Origin: Alterisphingorhabdus sp038748365
Lineage (GTDB): Bacteria; Pseudomonadota; Alphaproteobacteria; Sphingomonadales; Sphingomonadaceae
NCBI GenBank assembly: GCA_038748365.1
Contig: JBCDIZ010000005.1
Span: forward strand, 171,087 to 235,086
DNA length: 64,000 nt
Direction of reading: 5' to 3'
Made by a program: the position numbers and the translations under genes. Shown here one piece after another: positions 1-8,340 of this stretch. Position 1 is the stretch's first letter; each line of letters begins with the position of its first letter. Under the pieces are notes generated by a model. The model saw nothing but the letters and a program-made list of their open reading frames with translations, searched no databases and was not told the DNA's origin.

Positions 1-387
1 CTGATCATTGCCTTTGCCGGTCGCGCCATGGCTGACCGCATCGGCCCCCAGCTTATGCGCAATCTCGATCTGACGCTTGGAGATAAGCGGCCGCGCAATC
101 GAAGTGCCAAGCAGATACAGCCCCTCATAGAGCGCATTGGCGCGCATCATCGGAAAGACATAATCGGCAACAAATTCCTCGCGCAAATCCTCGATAAAGA
201 TATGCTTGTCGGGAATGCCCATGGCTTCGGCCTTGCGCCGCGCCGGTTCCAGTTCCTCACCCTGACCCAGATCAGCGGTAAAGGTGATGACCTCACAACC
301 ATATTCGGTCTGCAACCATTTCAGGATCACACTGGTATCAAGCCCGCCCGAATAAGCGAGGACAACTTTTTTGGGATTATCGGTCAT
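1..387 (-). CDS. argG: Argininosuccinate synthase, N-terminal part (cut by window edge)
   Basis: Joins citrulline and aspartate, using ATP, to make argininosuccinate in the cytoplasmic arginine pathway. The visible 129 residues hold the N-type ATP pyrophosphatase loop AYSGGLDTS at residues 11-19, then the family's conserved stretches around LGQGEE and YLLGTSIARP. The ATG at 387-385 starts right before the conserved MTDNPKKVVLAYSGG region, so the start is secure. The remaining two thirds, including the aspartate-binding part, lie outside the window. It is divergent from the S46 peptidase at 500, with a 112-base spacer holding both promoters. A second arginine gene, argC, lies at 16984 and is not linked in an operon. 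Confidence 0.95.
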   Translation of the reverse strand, partial: MTDNPKKVVLAYSGGLDTSVILKWLQTEYGCEVITFTADLGQGEELEPARRKAEAMGIPDKHIFIEDLREEFVADYVFPMMRANALYEGLYLLGTSIARPLISKRQIEIAHKLGADAVSHGATGKGNDQ

Positions 388-499
388 GCAAGGCAACTTT
401 CAAAAGCGGGAATTTACCAGCGCGATTATCAGGCTGGACAGATGCGGGCAAGCCGATAGAAGGCATGCAACAGGATAACATTTCAGGAGAGCAGGGTTC

Positions 500-2563
500 A
501 TGGTTACATCACTTCGTACACGCAAAGCCACGGCATTGCTGGCCGGTTCAGCGCTTATCGCGATTGCACCGGCAGCACAGGCAGAAGAAGGCATGTGGAC
601 CTTTGATGCTTTCCCGACCGAGAAGGTGCAGGGCGAATATGGCTGGGCGCCGGATCAGCAATGGCTTGATCGCACCCGGGCCGCGGCAGTGCGTCTGACC
701 GGCGGGTGTTCGGCCAGCTTTGTGTCGCCCGAAGGTCTGATCCTTACCAACCATCACTGTGTGGTGCGCTGCCTGCAGGACTTGTCGACACAGGACAGCG
801 ATCTGGTTGCCAATGGCGTCAACGCGCGCCAGCGCACCGAAGAACGCACCTGTCCAGGTCAGCAGGCCGAGGTGGTGACCGATATTACTGACTATACCGG
901 CGATATTACCTCTGCGATTGCTGGCAAGGCGGGTGCGGCTCTGGTCAGCGCGCGTGACGCCCGTATCTCCGAGATTGAAGCGAGCGAGTGCCCCGATCGC
1001 GAAACAACCCGCTGTCAGGTGGTCACGCTGTTCGGCGGTGGCCAGTATAAGCTCTATAAATATCGCAAATATTCCGATGTCCGCATTGCTTGGGCGCCGG
1101 AATTCAAGGCGGCGTTCTTTGGCGGCGATCCCGACAATTTCAACTTCCCGCGCTATGCCATGGATGCCGCATTTCTGCGTGCCTATGAGGATGGCAAGCC
1201 GGTGGCAACCCCGGCGCATCTCAAATGGAATCCCCGCGCGCCGCAGGATGGCGAGATTACCTTTGTCGTCGGCAATCCCGGCTCGACCCAGCGCAGCATG
1301 ACCGGCGCACAACGCGCCTATCAGCGCGAAGTGGCACTGCCCAATCGTCTGCTGCAACTGGCGGAGTATCGCGGTCGGTTGATCGAGGCGATGCGTGGCA
1401 GCGAGGAACGCACGCGCGAAGGCGGCAGCCGCCTGTTCGGTATCGAGAACAGCTATAAGGCGCTTTATGGCCGGATGCAGGCGCTGAACAATGCGGAATT
1501 TGCCGCGCAACTGGATGCCAGCGAAGCCGAACTCAAACAGCGCAGCGCGGGCACTTTGGAAGGTGATCCATGGGGCGATATTGCGACTGCCGTATCCGCC
1601 TATCGCAATTTTGATGAAGCCTATGGCCAGATTGATAGCTCCGGCGGATCGCAGCTTTATGGCTATGCGCGTACCTTGGTCCGCGCGGCGAAGGAACGTG
1701 AGAAGCCCAATAGTGAGCGTGAACCGCGCTTCACTGATGCACGTCTGCCGCTGCTTGAAAAGCGCTTGCTGGATGCGGCACCGACTTATCCCTGGCTGGA
1801 AGAGCTGAGCCTGCGTTTCTGGCTTTCCAAGACACGCGAGATTATGACCACGGATAATCCTGATGTGCAGGCATTGCTCGGCAAGGAAAGCCCCGAGGCG
1901 ATGGCCGAGCGGCTCATCGCTGGCACCGGCCTTGCCGACCCAGCGACACGCAAGGCGCTGTGGGAAGGTGGTTTGGCCGCGGTTGAGGCATCGGATGATC
2001 CGCTGATCAAGCTGGCACTGTCCCAAGATGCGCGTTCGCATGAACTGACGGAGCAGTTTGAAGAAGAATATGAGGCCCCGGTCACCGCAGCGCAGGCCAA
2101 GCTGACCGATGCGCGTTTCGCGGCTTATGGCGACAGCATCTATCCCGATGCGACCTTCACCTTGCGCATCAGCTATGGCCGTGTCACCGGCTGGGAAGAA
2201 AATGGCGCGACGGTACCGTTCTCGACCCAGATGGGCGGCACCTATGACCGCGCTACCGGTGCGGACCCCTATGAGCTTGCCGAGGCGTTCAAGGCCAATA
2301 AGGACAAGATCAATGCCGACGCCACCTATGACTTTGTCACCACCAACGATATTATCGGCGGCAATTCCGGTTCACCAGTTCTCGACAAAGAAGGTGCGGT
2401 GATCGGCGCTGCCTTTGATGGCAATATTCATTCCCTCGGTGGCAATTATGGCTATGATGGCAATCTGAACCGCACGGTTGTCGTCTCCACTGAGGCGGTC
2501 CAGCAGGCACTGGAAGTGCTCTATCCGGCGCCGGAACTGGTGGCCGAACTCGCGGGAGATTGA
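500..2563 (+). CDS. Secreted S46 family dipeptidyl-peptidase
   Basis: A 687-residue serine peptidase of family S46 (DPP7/DPP11 group), which removes dipeptides from the N-terminus of peptides in the periplasm or at the cell surface. A signal peptide with a hydrophobic core ends near AQA at residue 28. The catalytic triad can be read as His86 in TNHHC, Asp222 in YAMDAAFLR and Ser623 in GGNSGSPVLD. The stretch GGDPDNFNFPR just before the Asp is typical of the family. The segment after the Ser reads FDGNIHSLGGNY; the absence of an arginine there argues against DPP11-type acidic specificity, an inference only. The ATG at 500 follows an aggag ribosome site. Length matches the usual 680-720. Confidence 0.93.
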   Translation: MVTSLRTRKATALLAGSALIAIAPAAQAEEGMWTFDAFPTEKVQGEYGWAPDQQWLDRTRAAAVRLTGGCSASFVSPEGLILTNHHCVVRCLQDLSTQDSDLVANGVNARQRTEERTCPGQQAEVVTDITDYTGDITSAIAGKAGAALVSARDARISEIEASECPDRETTRCQVVTLFGGGQYKLYKYRKYSDVRIAWAPEFKAAFFGGDPDNFNFPRYAMDAAFLRAYEDGKPVATPAHLKWNPRAPQDGEITFVVGNPGSTQRSMTGAQRAYQREVALPNRLLQLAEYRGRLIEAMRGSEERTREGGSRLFGIENSYKALYGRMQALNNAEFAAQLDASEAELKQRSAGTLEGDPWGDIATAVSAYRNFDEAYGQIDSSGGSQLYGYARTLVRAAKEREKPNSEREPRFTDARLPLLEKRLLDAAPTYPWLEELSLRFWLSKTREIMTTDNPDVQALLGKESPEAMAERLIAGTGLADPATRKALWEGGLAAVEASDDPLIKLALSQDARSHELTEQFEEEYEAPVTAAQAKLTDARFAAYGDSIYPDATFTLRISYGRVTGWEENGATVPFSTQMGGTYDRATGADPYELAEAFKANKDKINADATYDFVTTNDIIGGNSGSPVLDKEGAVIGAAFDGNIHSLGGNYGYDGNLNRTVVVSTEAVQQALEVLYPAPELVAELAGD

Positions 2564-2582
2564 AGCAAACAGGATAGCAGCC

Positions 2583-3020
2583 ATGGCCGAGAATAAGACG
2601 CAGGAAAATGACGGCGATGTAAACGCTTTTATTGATGCGGTTGAGCATGACGGGCGACGTGAAGACGCGCGCGTTCTGCTCGACCTGTTCCACAAAATAA
2701 CCGGCGTTGAACCGAAAATGTGGGGCAGCTCGATTATCGGCTTTGGCAGCTATCACTATAAATATGAATCAGGCCGCGAGGGCGATATGTGCCGCACCGG
2801 CTTCTCCCCGCGCAAAGCCAATCTCAGCCTCTATATTATGGGCCCTTATTGTGATGATGAGACGCGGGTGAAACGGGATGCTCTTCTTGAGAAGCTCGGC
2901 AAGCACAAAATGAGCAAGGCGTGTCTTTATATCACTCGGTTGAAGAATGTGGATATGGCGGTTCTGGAACAGCTTATCCGCGACAATTGGGACTATATGA
3001 ACCGAACTTATGCGGTGTGA
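2583..3020 (+). CDS. DUF1801 domain protein
   Basis: A 145-residue cytoplasmic protein of the DUF1801 (YdhG-like) family; its biochemical role is unknown. The family pattern is visible: an N-terminal helix (VNAFIDAVEHDGRREDARVL), then KMWGSSIIGFGSYHYKYESG, the RKANLSLYIMG strand and a C-terminal segment LGKHKMSKACLYI. I take the ATG at 2583 as start because homology begins there and the longer reading frame runs back into the S46 gene. It lies 20 bases after the S46 stop on the same strand and is probably co-transcribed with it. No signal peptide or membrane segment. It is followed by a palindromic repeat. Confidence 0.85.
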   Translation: MAENKTQENDGDVNAFIDAVEHDGRREDARVLLDLFHKITGVEPKMWGSSIIGFGSYHYKYESGREGDMCRTGFSPRKANLSLYIMGPYCDDETRVKRDALLEKLGKHKMSKACLYITRLKNVDMAVLEQLIRDNWDYMNRTYAV

Positions 3021-3033
3021 TACGCTTGGCTCT

Positions 3034-3180
3034 GCCCACCCCGCTGCGACTAAGCGTCTTCCCCTTCGACAAGCTCAGGGTTCAGCCACTAAGTCTCACT
3101 GCCCCTCCCGTAAACGGGAGGGGGATATTTGCGCAACACAGTTCCCCTCCCGCTTGCGGGAGGGGCTAGGGGTGGGCCTG
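3034..3180. repeat. GC-rich palindromic intergenic repeat (family A) containing half of a family B repeat
   Basis: Fills the gap between the convergent DUF1801 and cfa genes. It begins with gcccaccccgctgcgacta, contains hairpin arms cccctcccg/cgggagggg at 3102-3124 and again at 3144-3165, and ends with aggggtgggc. Positions 3061-3085 (cccttcgacaagctcaggg) are one arm of a family B element set into this family A element. The same family A units recur at 18428, 55037, 58008 and 63786. Possible roles are bidirectional termination or mRNA 3' end protection; this is inference. Confidence 0.85.
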
Positions 3181-3188
3181 AACGATAC

Positions 3189-4409
3189 TCAAGCTTTGCG
3201 GTATTCTCGTTCCACCTCGGCAATATAATCCCGCGTTAGCGGCAGTACGTCGCGTTTGCGCGTAAGCTGGATCTGCGCATTCATATGCCCATCATGGAAA
3301 AACGCATTGGCCGCAGCAGCCAGATAGAACATCCACATGCGATAGAAACGCTCATCATACAGCGCTTCGATATCGGCGCGCTTGGCCTCACAGCGTTTGT
3401 ACCAGTGCACCAGCGTATGGCCGTAATGCAGCCGCAAAATCTCGATATCCGTCGCCCAGAGCCATGCCTTTTCAACATGCGGCAGGATCTCGCTCAGTGC
3501 TGGAGCATAGCCGCCGGGGAAGATATATTTCTGCGTCCAGGGGTCGGTCACACCTGGGCCATCGGCGCGCGCGATAGTATGCACCAGCGCGACACCATCG
3601 GGCTTGAGCCGGTCGCGAATGGCGTCAAAATAGGCCTGAAAATTGGGTCGCCCGACATGCTCGAACATGCCCACGGAGACAACACGGTCAAAAGCCTCCT
3701 GCACATGGCGATAATCGATCAGCTCGAACGATACCTTGTCGGCAACACCCGCTGCTTCGGCGCGTTCACGCGCAACCTTTAACTGTTCTTCGGACAGGGT
3801 AATGCCCTTGACCCGCGCGCCGGACACCTTGTGGATATACAGCGACATACCACCCCAGCCACATCCGATATCGAGCACCTGATGCTCCGGCTTCAGGTCC
3901 AGCTTGGCCGCGATATGCGCCATCTTGTCTTGCTGCGCCTGCTCCAGGCTATTGTCGCTATCGGTGAAATAGGCGCAGCTATATTGGCGATCAGCGTCGA
4001 GGAAGAGATCATAAAGCCGGTCGTTCAGATCATAATGGTGCGCGACATTTTTGCGGCTGCGCACCGAGTCATTCACCTGCTGGATTTTGGATAAAAGCCG
4101 CTGTGATTTCCAAAGGCCCACACGCGTTGTATTCTCATAATCCCAGCGCATATTATACGCGATCAGCGCCAACAGCCCGAAAATGTCATCATTCTCGATG
4201 GTCAAGCCGCCGTCCATAAACGCCTCACCCGCACCGAGTGCCGGATTGCGGGCTATGCGGTTAGAAGTAGCTTTGTCGGCAATCGCAATCCGCACCGGGC
4301 CATAATCCTCATGCGGCTTGCCATATTCATAGCTTTCGCCCTCAGGGCCTTCGACTTCGAGCACACCCTGGGTGATAATTTTCTTCAGAAAACGGTCCAG
4401 CAACCACAT
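3189..4409 (-). CDS. cfa: Cyclopropane-fatty-acyl-phospholipid synthase
   Basis: Transfers a methylene group from S-adenosylmethionine across the double bond of unsaturated acyl chains in membrane phospholipids. The 406-residue protein has the N-terminal lipid-binding region (MDGGLTIENDD, residues 65-75), the family motif QYSCAYF at 142-148 and the SAM-binding loop VLDIGCGWGG at 178-187, followed by EHVGRPNF and the C-terminal HYGHTLVHWYKR. Length is close to E. coli Cfa (382). The start ATG at 4409 gives the expected N-terminus. It is on the same strand as the molybdopterin oxidoreductase upstream, with a 44-base gap, so read-through is possible. No anomaly seen. Confidence 0.95.
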   Translation of the reverse strand: MWLLDRFLKKIITQGVLEVEGPEGESYEYGKPHEDYGPVRIAIADKATSNRIARNPALGAGEAFMDGGLTIENDDIFGLLALIAYNMRWDYENTTRVGLWKSQRLLSKIQQVNDSVRSRKNVAHHYDLNDRLYDLFLDADRQYSCAYFTDSDNSLEQAQQDKMAHIAAKLDLKPEHQVLDIGCGWGGMSLYIHKVSGARVKGITLSEEQLKVARERAEAAGVADKVSFELIDYRHVQEAFDRVVSVGMFEHVGRPNFQAYFDAIRDRLKPDGVALVHTIARADGPGVTDPWTQKYIFPGGYAPALSEILPHVEKAWLWATDIEILRLHYGHTLVHWYKRCEAKRADIEALYDERFYRMWMFYLAAAANAFFHDGHMNAQIQLTRKRDVLPLTRDYIAEVEREYRKA

Positions 4410-4453
4410 AATTCAAGCGACCTCATGACTTCCCACACAATATTCCGTGCCTG

Positions 4454-5314
4454 CTATATCCCGGCATACCAGGCATAGTTGGCGACATCCTCCCAATACC
4501 CGCCTTTGCCGCCATAAACACCCCCCAGAGCGCTAACGGCCTCTATCCGCACCACATATTTTGCATGTTTATACCCCAATTGCGTCTCGACTCGTAGCCT
4601 GAGTGGTGCGCCATTGCCGATGGGCAGCGGTTCATCATTGAGCGCCCAGGCAAGAATCGTCTGCGGGTGATGCGCATCGATCAGGTCGATGCTCTCATAA
4701 TAGGGGACACCATAAAGCCGGTCGGCGCAATGGAAGACCAGATAGCGCGCCTCGGGCTTAAGCTTGACCTGTTCGAGCAGATGCGACAGGCGCACCCCGG
4801 TCCATTTGCCAATCGCGCTCCAGCCCTCGACGCAATCATGCCGGGTGATCTGGGTCTGGCCGGGCATGGCGCGCACCTGTTCCAATGTCAGGTCGAGTGG
4901 GTTTTCGACCAACCCGTCAATAATCAGCGGCCAGCCGGCAAAATCGCGCTCGGCAAAGCGGGCATAGGCGGCGCTGTCGGGTTCTTTGGTGCCATTGGAC
5001 GGGAAGACCGGCGAGATCGCGCTTTCGGGAAAGGTGGTGGCCAGTGCCTGTCGGTCCGTGAGCGAGCGCTGCACGGTGAAGTTGGCACTCTCTGCGCCGC
5101 GCAGCATTTTGCGGAAGGACTGGCTATCATTGAGCATATCGCAGCCGCTGAGCAGACCGCCTGCGATGCCTAGTGCCGCGCCGTTTAGGAGTTTGCGGCG
5201 GGTGATATCTCTCTTCCCGTTCGGGCTGAGCTTGTCGAAGCCCTGTCCTTTCTTGGAAGTGGAAGAACGGCCCTTCGACAAGCTCAGGGCGAACGGTTTG
5301 AGAGTGTTTGTCAT
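4454..5314 (-). CDS. Tat-exported molybdopterin-dependent oxidoreductase with repeat-encoded leader insert
   Basis: A 286-residue protein of the sulfite oxidase / YedY (MsrP) fold that binds the molybdenum cofactor. The likely Mo ligand is Cys161 in TRHDCVEGWSAIG. A twin-arginine signal ITRRKLLNG at residues 37-45 is followed by a hydrophobic stretch and a lipobox LLSGC (Cys58), so it is probably exported folded and may be a lipoprotein. Residues 7-33 (around PFALSLSKG and FDKLSPNG) are encoded by a palindromic repeat inserted in frame between the ATG and the RR motif. No start codon lies between the repeat and RR, so translation should pass through it. The ATG overlaps the upstream cytochrome b stop (ATGA), which indicates translational coupling. 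The substrate is unknown. Confidence 0.88.
   Translation of the reverse strand: MTNTLKPFALSLSKGRSSTSKKGQGFDKLSPNGKRDITRRKLLNGAALGIAGGLLSGCDMLNDSQSFRKMLRGAESANFTVQRSLTDRQALATTFPESAISPVFPSNGTKEPDSAAYARFAERDFAGWPLIIDGLVENPLDLTLEQVRAMPGQTQITRHDCVEGWSAIGKWTGVRLSHLLEQVKLKPEARYLVFHCADRLYGVPYYESIDLIDAHHPQTILAWALNDEPLPIGNGAPLRLRVETQLGYKHAKYVVRIEAVSALGGVYGGKGGYWEDVANYAWYAGI
5217..5296. repeat. Family B palindromic repeat inside a coding region
   Basis: About 80 bases with inverted arms: cgggctgagcttgtcgaag on the left and cttcgacaagctcagggcg on the right, around a variable centre. Nearly the same element is at 51046-51124, and a related one at 9505-9586, both intergenic. Here it lies in frame in the leader of the molybdopterin oxidoreductase and encodes its residues 7-33. 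This resembles the Rickettsia palindromic elements (RPE) in behaviour, not in sequence. Confidence 0.9.
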
Positions 5315-6138
5315 TCAGCACTCTCCAACGGAATACTGACCCGCCCCGAGGTAATCCCGCGCAATTGCTGGATCGGCCCGCTGAGCAAAACCATCAGCAT
5401 ATGCACCAGGAAAAACGCCACCAGCGCAAAGGCGATGATAAAATGCCAGGACCGCGCCGATTGCCGCCCGCCAAAGAGTTCGGGCAGCCAGGGTATAGCC
5501 GCATTCATCTGAGGTGACATTGCGAGGCCAGTGGCAATCATCAGCGGCAGGGCGATAAAGATCACGCCGATATAGCTGAGTTTTTGCAGACTGTTATAGC
5601 GCAAGGCTTCGCGTCCTTTGGGGAAACGCAAGCTCATGTGATGCCATATAGTCGCAGCGATATTGCGCGGTGACCAATCTTCACGACGCATATGCAGATC
5701 ATTGGCTATATGCTTGTTAAACAGACTAAAAACCATAAACAGCAACAGGCTGACCGATAGTATCCAGGCAAAAAAGAAATGCCATTGCCGCCCGGCGGCC
5801 AGATCATAGCGCGACGGGATGGTCGCCCAATCCGGGAAGGCCCAGTTCTGCACCCGGCCGGCGTCATCGCGCCAATGGCCGATAACCCCGGTGGAAGGAA
5901 TTTTGGTGCGGTTGATACGCACATAGCTGCGCGTCTCGCTGGTGCCGATGGCCAGCCAGGCTGGCTCAAAATTGTTGCCGGTATCGCCCCAGTAAAGCCT
6001 GGGATGGGCGTTGAATATGGTGAAGCCGCTCATCAGCAGCACCAGCAACGTCACCGCATTGGTCCAGTGCCAAAGCCGCGTCGCTAGCCCATGCCGTTTC
6101 ACGCTGGTACGGCTAGTATCCTGCTGTTTATCGGCCAT
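5311..6138 (-). CDS. Cytochrome b561-type membrane protein (partner of the molybdopterin oxidoreductase)
   Basis: A 275-residue membrane cytochrome b that likely exchanges electrons between quinones and the exported molybdopterin enzyme. Hydrophobic segments lie near residues 27-43 (AVTLLVLLMSGFTIF), 122-140 (FFFAWILSVSLLLFMVF), 191-207 (IGVIFIALPLMIATGLA) and 234-253 (IIAFALVAFFLVHMLMVLL). Candidate heme histidines are in RLWHWTNA, QWHFFF, SWHFII and LVHML. The fold suits the Ni-hydrogenase/cytochrome b561 family and not the six-helix MsrQ that usually pairs with MsrP. The start ATG at 6138 is the first in frame. Its stop overlaps the oxidoreductase start by 4 bases. Confidence 0.85.
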   Translation of the reverse strand: MADKQQDTSRTSVKRHGLATRLWHWTNAVTLLVLLMSGFTIFNAHPRLYWGDTGNNFEPAWLAIGTSETRSYVRINRTKIPSTGVIGHWRDDAGRVQNWAFPDWATIPSRYDLAAGRQWHFFFAWILSVSLLLFMVFSLFNKHIANDLHMRREDWSPRNIAATIWHHMSLRFPKGREALRYNSLQKLSYIGVIFIALPLMIATGLAMSPQMNAAIPWLPELFGGRQSARSWHFIIAFALVAFFLVHMLMVLLSGPIQQLRGITSGRVSIPLESAE

Positions 6139-6203
6139 GAATGAAGCGGCTCCTCATGTGCTACTTCGTAGGCCATAGCGGGCAGGTTACGCAATATTCT
6201 CGA

Positions 6204-7454
6204 TCAGGCGTCGGCCGTTTCCGCTTGAGCTGCTTCGCGATCCCTTTGCGCCCGGCTCTTCTTTTCCGCAGCGGTCTTCAACTGGCCACAGGCGGCATCG
6301 ATATCACGGCCGCGCGGCGTGCGCACAGGGGCGCTGATGCCGGCTTCGAAGACAATGCTGGAAAAGCGCTTGATGCGTTCGGGCGTCGAACATTCATAGG
6401 GCGTGCCGGGCCATGGGTTAAACGGGATGAGGTTGACCTTGGCCGGGAGATCATATTGCTTGATCAGCCGCACCAGTTCATGCGCGTCTTCATCGCTGTC
6501 ATTCTTGTCCTTAAGCATGACATATTCAAACGTAATGCGCCGCGCATTGTTGGCACGAGGATAGTCAGCGCAGGCTTTAAGCAGTTCATCGATGCCATAT
6601 TTCTTGTTGATCGGGACAATCTCGTCGCGGATCGGTTTGGTCACTGCATGCAGCGATACTGCCAGATTAACCCCGATTTCCTCGCCCGCACGCGCCATTA
6701 ACGGCACGATACCGCTGGTCGAAAGCGTAATTCGGCGGCGTGAGAGTGACAGCCCTTCCGGGTGCATCACAATGCGCATCGCATCGCGGACATTATCGAA
6801 ATTATACAGCGGCTCGCCCATGCCCATCAGCACGATATTGGTCAGCAACCGGCCCCTTGGATCGTAATTGGCACCGCTATAGCCGCCACTATCGGCATCA
6901 TCATCCAGACCGTCCATCACACCCTTTGGCCATTCGCCCAGCGCATCGCGGGCCAGCATCACCTGCCCGACAATCTCTCCGGGCGTCAGATTGCGCACCA
7001 GCCGCATCGTGCCAGTGGCGCAAAAGGTGCAATTGAGCGTGCACCCGACCTGACTGGATATGCATAAAGTGCCGCGATCAGCATCAGGGATGAAAACCAT
7101 CTCGAAATCATGGCCATCATCGGTCTTGAGCAGCCACTTACGGGTGCCATCCTCGGAAATCTGGTCTTCAACCACATCGGGCCGACCAATTACGAAACGC
7201 TCGGCCAGCCATGGCCGCATTGTCTTGGCGATATCGGTCATTGCCGCGAAATCGCTGGTACCGCGATGGTAAATCCAATGAAATACCTGTTTTGACCGCA
7301 GCTTGGCCTGCCGCGTATCAAGGCCTGCCTCGGCGAAGAGGTCTCGAATCTGCTCTCGCTTAAGCCCCATAAGGTCAATACGCCCATCGGCACGCGCGGT
7401 CACATTGTCCGGGCGCGGCACGGGAACAGGGTCGATATGGCCGGGTATCTGCAT
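6204..7454 (-). CDS. rlmN: 23S rRNA (adenine-2503-C2)-methyltransferase, radical SAM
   Basis: Dual-specificity RlmN methylates C2 of A2503 in 23S rRNA and A37 of some tRNAs through a radical SAM mechanism. The 4Fe-4S motif CTLNCTFCATG and the sequence NIVLMGMGEPLYN are clearly present; the C-terminal VRTPRGRDIDAACGQL carries the catalytic cysteine that forms the methyl adduct. I chose the ATG at 7454, giving 416 residues: the longer frame to 7589 adds an N-terminus unlike the family and runs into the promoter region of the divergent EF-hand gene. Single gene; the 65-base gap to the cytochrome b gene downstream is short. Confidence 0.96.
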   Translation of the reverse strand: MQIPGHIDPVPVPRPDNVTARADGRIDLMGLKREQIRDLFAEAGLDTRQAKLRSKQVFHWIYHRGTSDFAAMTDIAKTMRPWLAERFVIGRPDVVEDQISEDGTRKWLLKTDDGHDFEMVFIPDADRGTLCISSQVGCTLNCTFCATGTMRLVRNLTPGEIVGQVMLARDALGEWPKGVMDGLDDDADSGGYSGANYDPRGRLLTNIVLMGMGEPLYNFDNVRDAMRIVMHPEGLSLSRRRITLSTSGIVPLMARAGEEIGVNLAVSLHAVTKPIRDEIVPINKKYGIDELLKACADYPRANNARRITFEYVMLKDKNDSDEDAHELVRLIKQYDLPAKVNLIPFNPWPGTPYECSTPERIKRFSSIVFEAGISAPVRTPRGRDIDAACGQLKTAAEKKSRAQRDREAAQAETADA

Positions 7455-7577
7455 GGAGCGCCATATAGGCAAGGGGTGAGCGAAAGGGAAGTAGTCGCAG
7501 GCAAAGGCTGGCCACATACCAATTTTTGCGCCAATATATCCTAAAGACAGCCATCCAGAATCAGGAGAGCATATCGC

Positions 7578-8306
7578 ATGACATTGCACCCGTTTGTGCA
7601 GATCAGAGGATTAAATGGCGGAACCTCTCTGTTAGCACCGTTGCTGATCATAGGATTATTCACCCTTATGGCGACCGAGCCTGGTTTTGCTCAAAGCCGT
7701 CTTGGCGGGCAGCAGCAGCGCCAGCTAAAACCTCTTGAGTTAAAAAAAGTCGAACAAACCATTGAGCGCCAGCATCGTGAGGCGGATCAGGATCGCAACG
7801 GCTATCTCACGGTTGAGGAATTACGCGGCCAGATAGATGCAATGGCTCAAGCTATCGTCCAGGAGCGTTTTGGCAGAATTGATACTGACGGCAATTCTTC
7901 CCTTTCTTATGCCGAATTTTCTGCCTGGCAGCGTAGTCTTGGATCACAAGCTCTGGACAACAGCGCCGCGCGGTCCTTCAATCAGGCAATGGTGCCCAAT
8001 AGCTTGCCTTTTAAAATTGAGGATCGCAAATTCGGTCGCATATTGCGAATGCTGGTCAAACCATTGAACGTTACGATATTGTCGCAAGCTGATGGCGATT
8101 ATGACGGGCAGATCAGTGTCGAGGAACTGAAGATTGCCCAGAGCAAGCGTTTCAGGGAACTGGATGAGAATTCCGACGGTTTTCTGGTTCGCAGCGAATA
8201 TCCCTCACGCGGCGGCAATCGACAGGATGGCGAGCCACAGGGCGAACGTCCACAGGGTGGGCGGCCTGAAGGCGGACGACCGCCTCCTCCTGGTGGCAGG
8301 AACTAA
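7578..8306 (+). CDS. Secreted EF-hand protein with four calcium-binding loops
   Basis: A 242-residue exported protein. The leader has a hydrophobic core at residues 17-32 and a likely cleavage after FAQ near residue 39. Four EF-hand loops are readable: DQDRNGYLTVEE (70-81), DTDGNSSLSYAE (102-113), DGDYDGQISVEE (172-183) and DENSDGFLVRSE (196-207). They form two pairs separated by a 58-residue linker. The last 35 residues are rich in Gly, Pro, Arg and Gln (GGRPEGGRPPPPGGRN). Calcium binding is a firm inference from the loops; the biological role is unknown. An aggag site lies before the ATG at 7578. It is convergent with the gene at 8341. Confidence 0.85.
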   Translation: MTLHPFVQIRGLNGGTSLLAPLLIIGLFTLMATEPGFAQSRLGGQQQRQLKPLELKKVEQTIERQHREADQDRNGYLTVEELRGQIDAMAQAIVQERFGRIDTDGNSSLSYAEFSAWQRSLGSQALDNSAARSFNQAMVPNSLPFKIEDRKFGRILRMLVKPLNVTILSQADGDYDGQISVEELKIAQSKRFRELDENSDGFLVRSEYPSRGGNRQDGEPQGERPQGGRPEGGRPPPPGGRN

Positions 8307-8340
8307 TGCAAGCCAAGGTCATAATACTAGGCTCCAAGCC

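Noticed and set aside
548..2041. A 497-codon open frame on the minus strand opposite the S46 peptidase
   Set aside because: It lies fully inside a gene with clear catalytic motifs; it has no family motifs, and long shadow frames are common in GC-rich DNA.
3034..3180. Repeated hairpins considered as a CRISPR array
   Set aside because: The units are not direct repeats with regular spacers; they are inverted arms spread over the whole window, and no cas gene is present.
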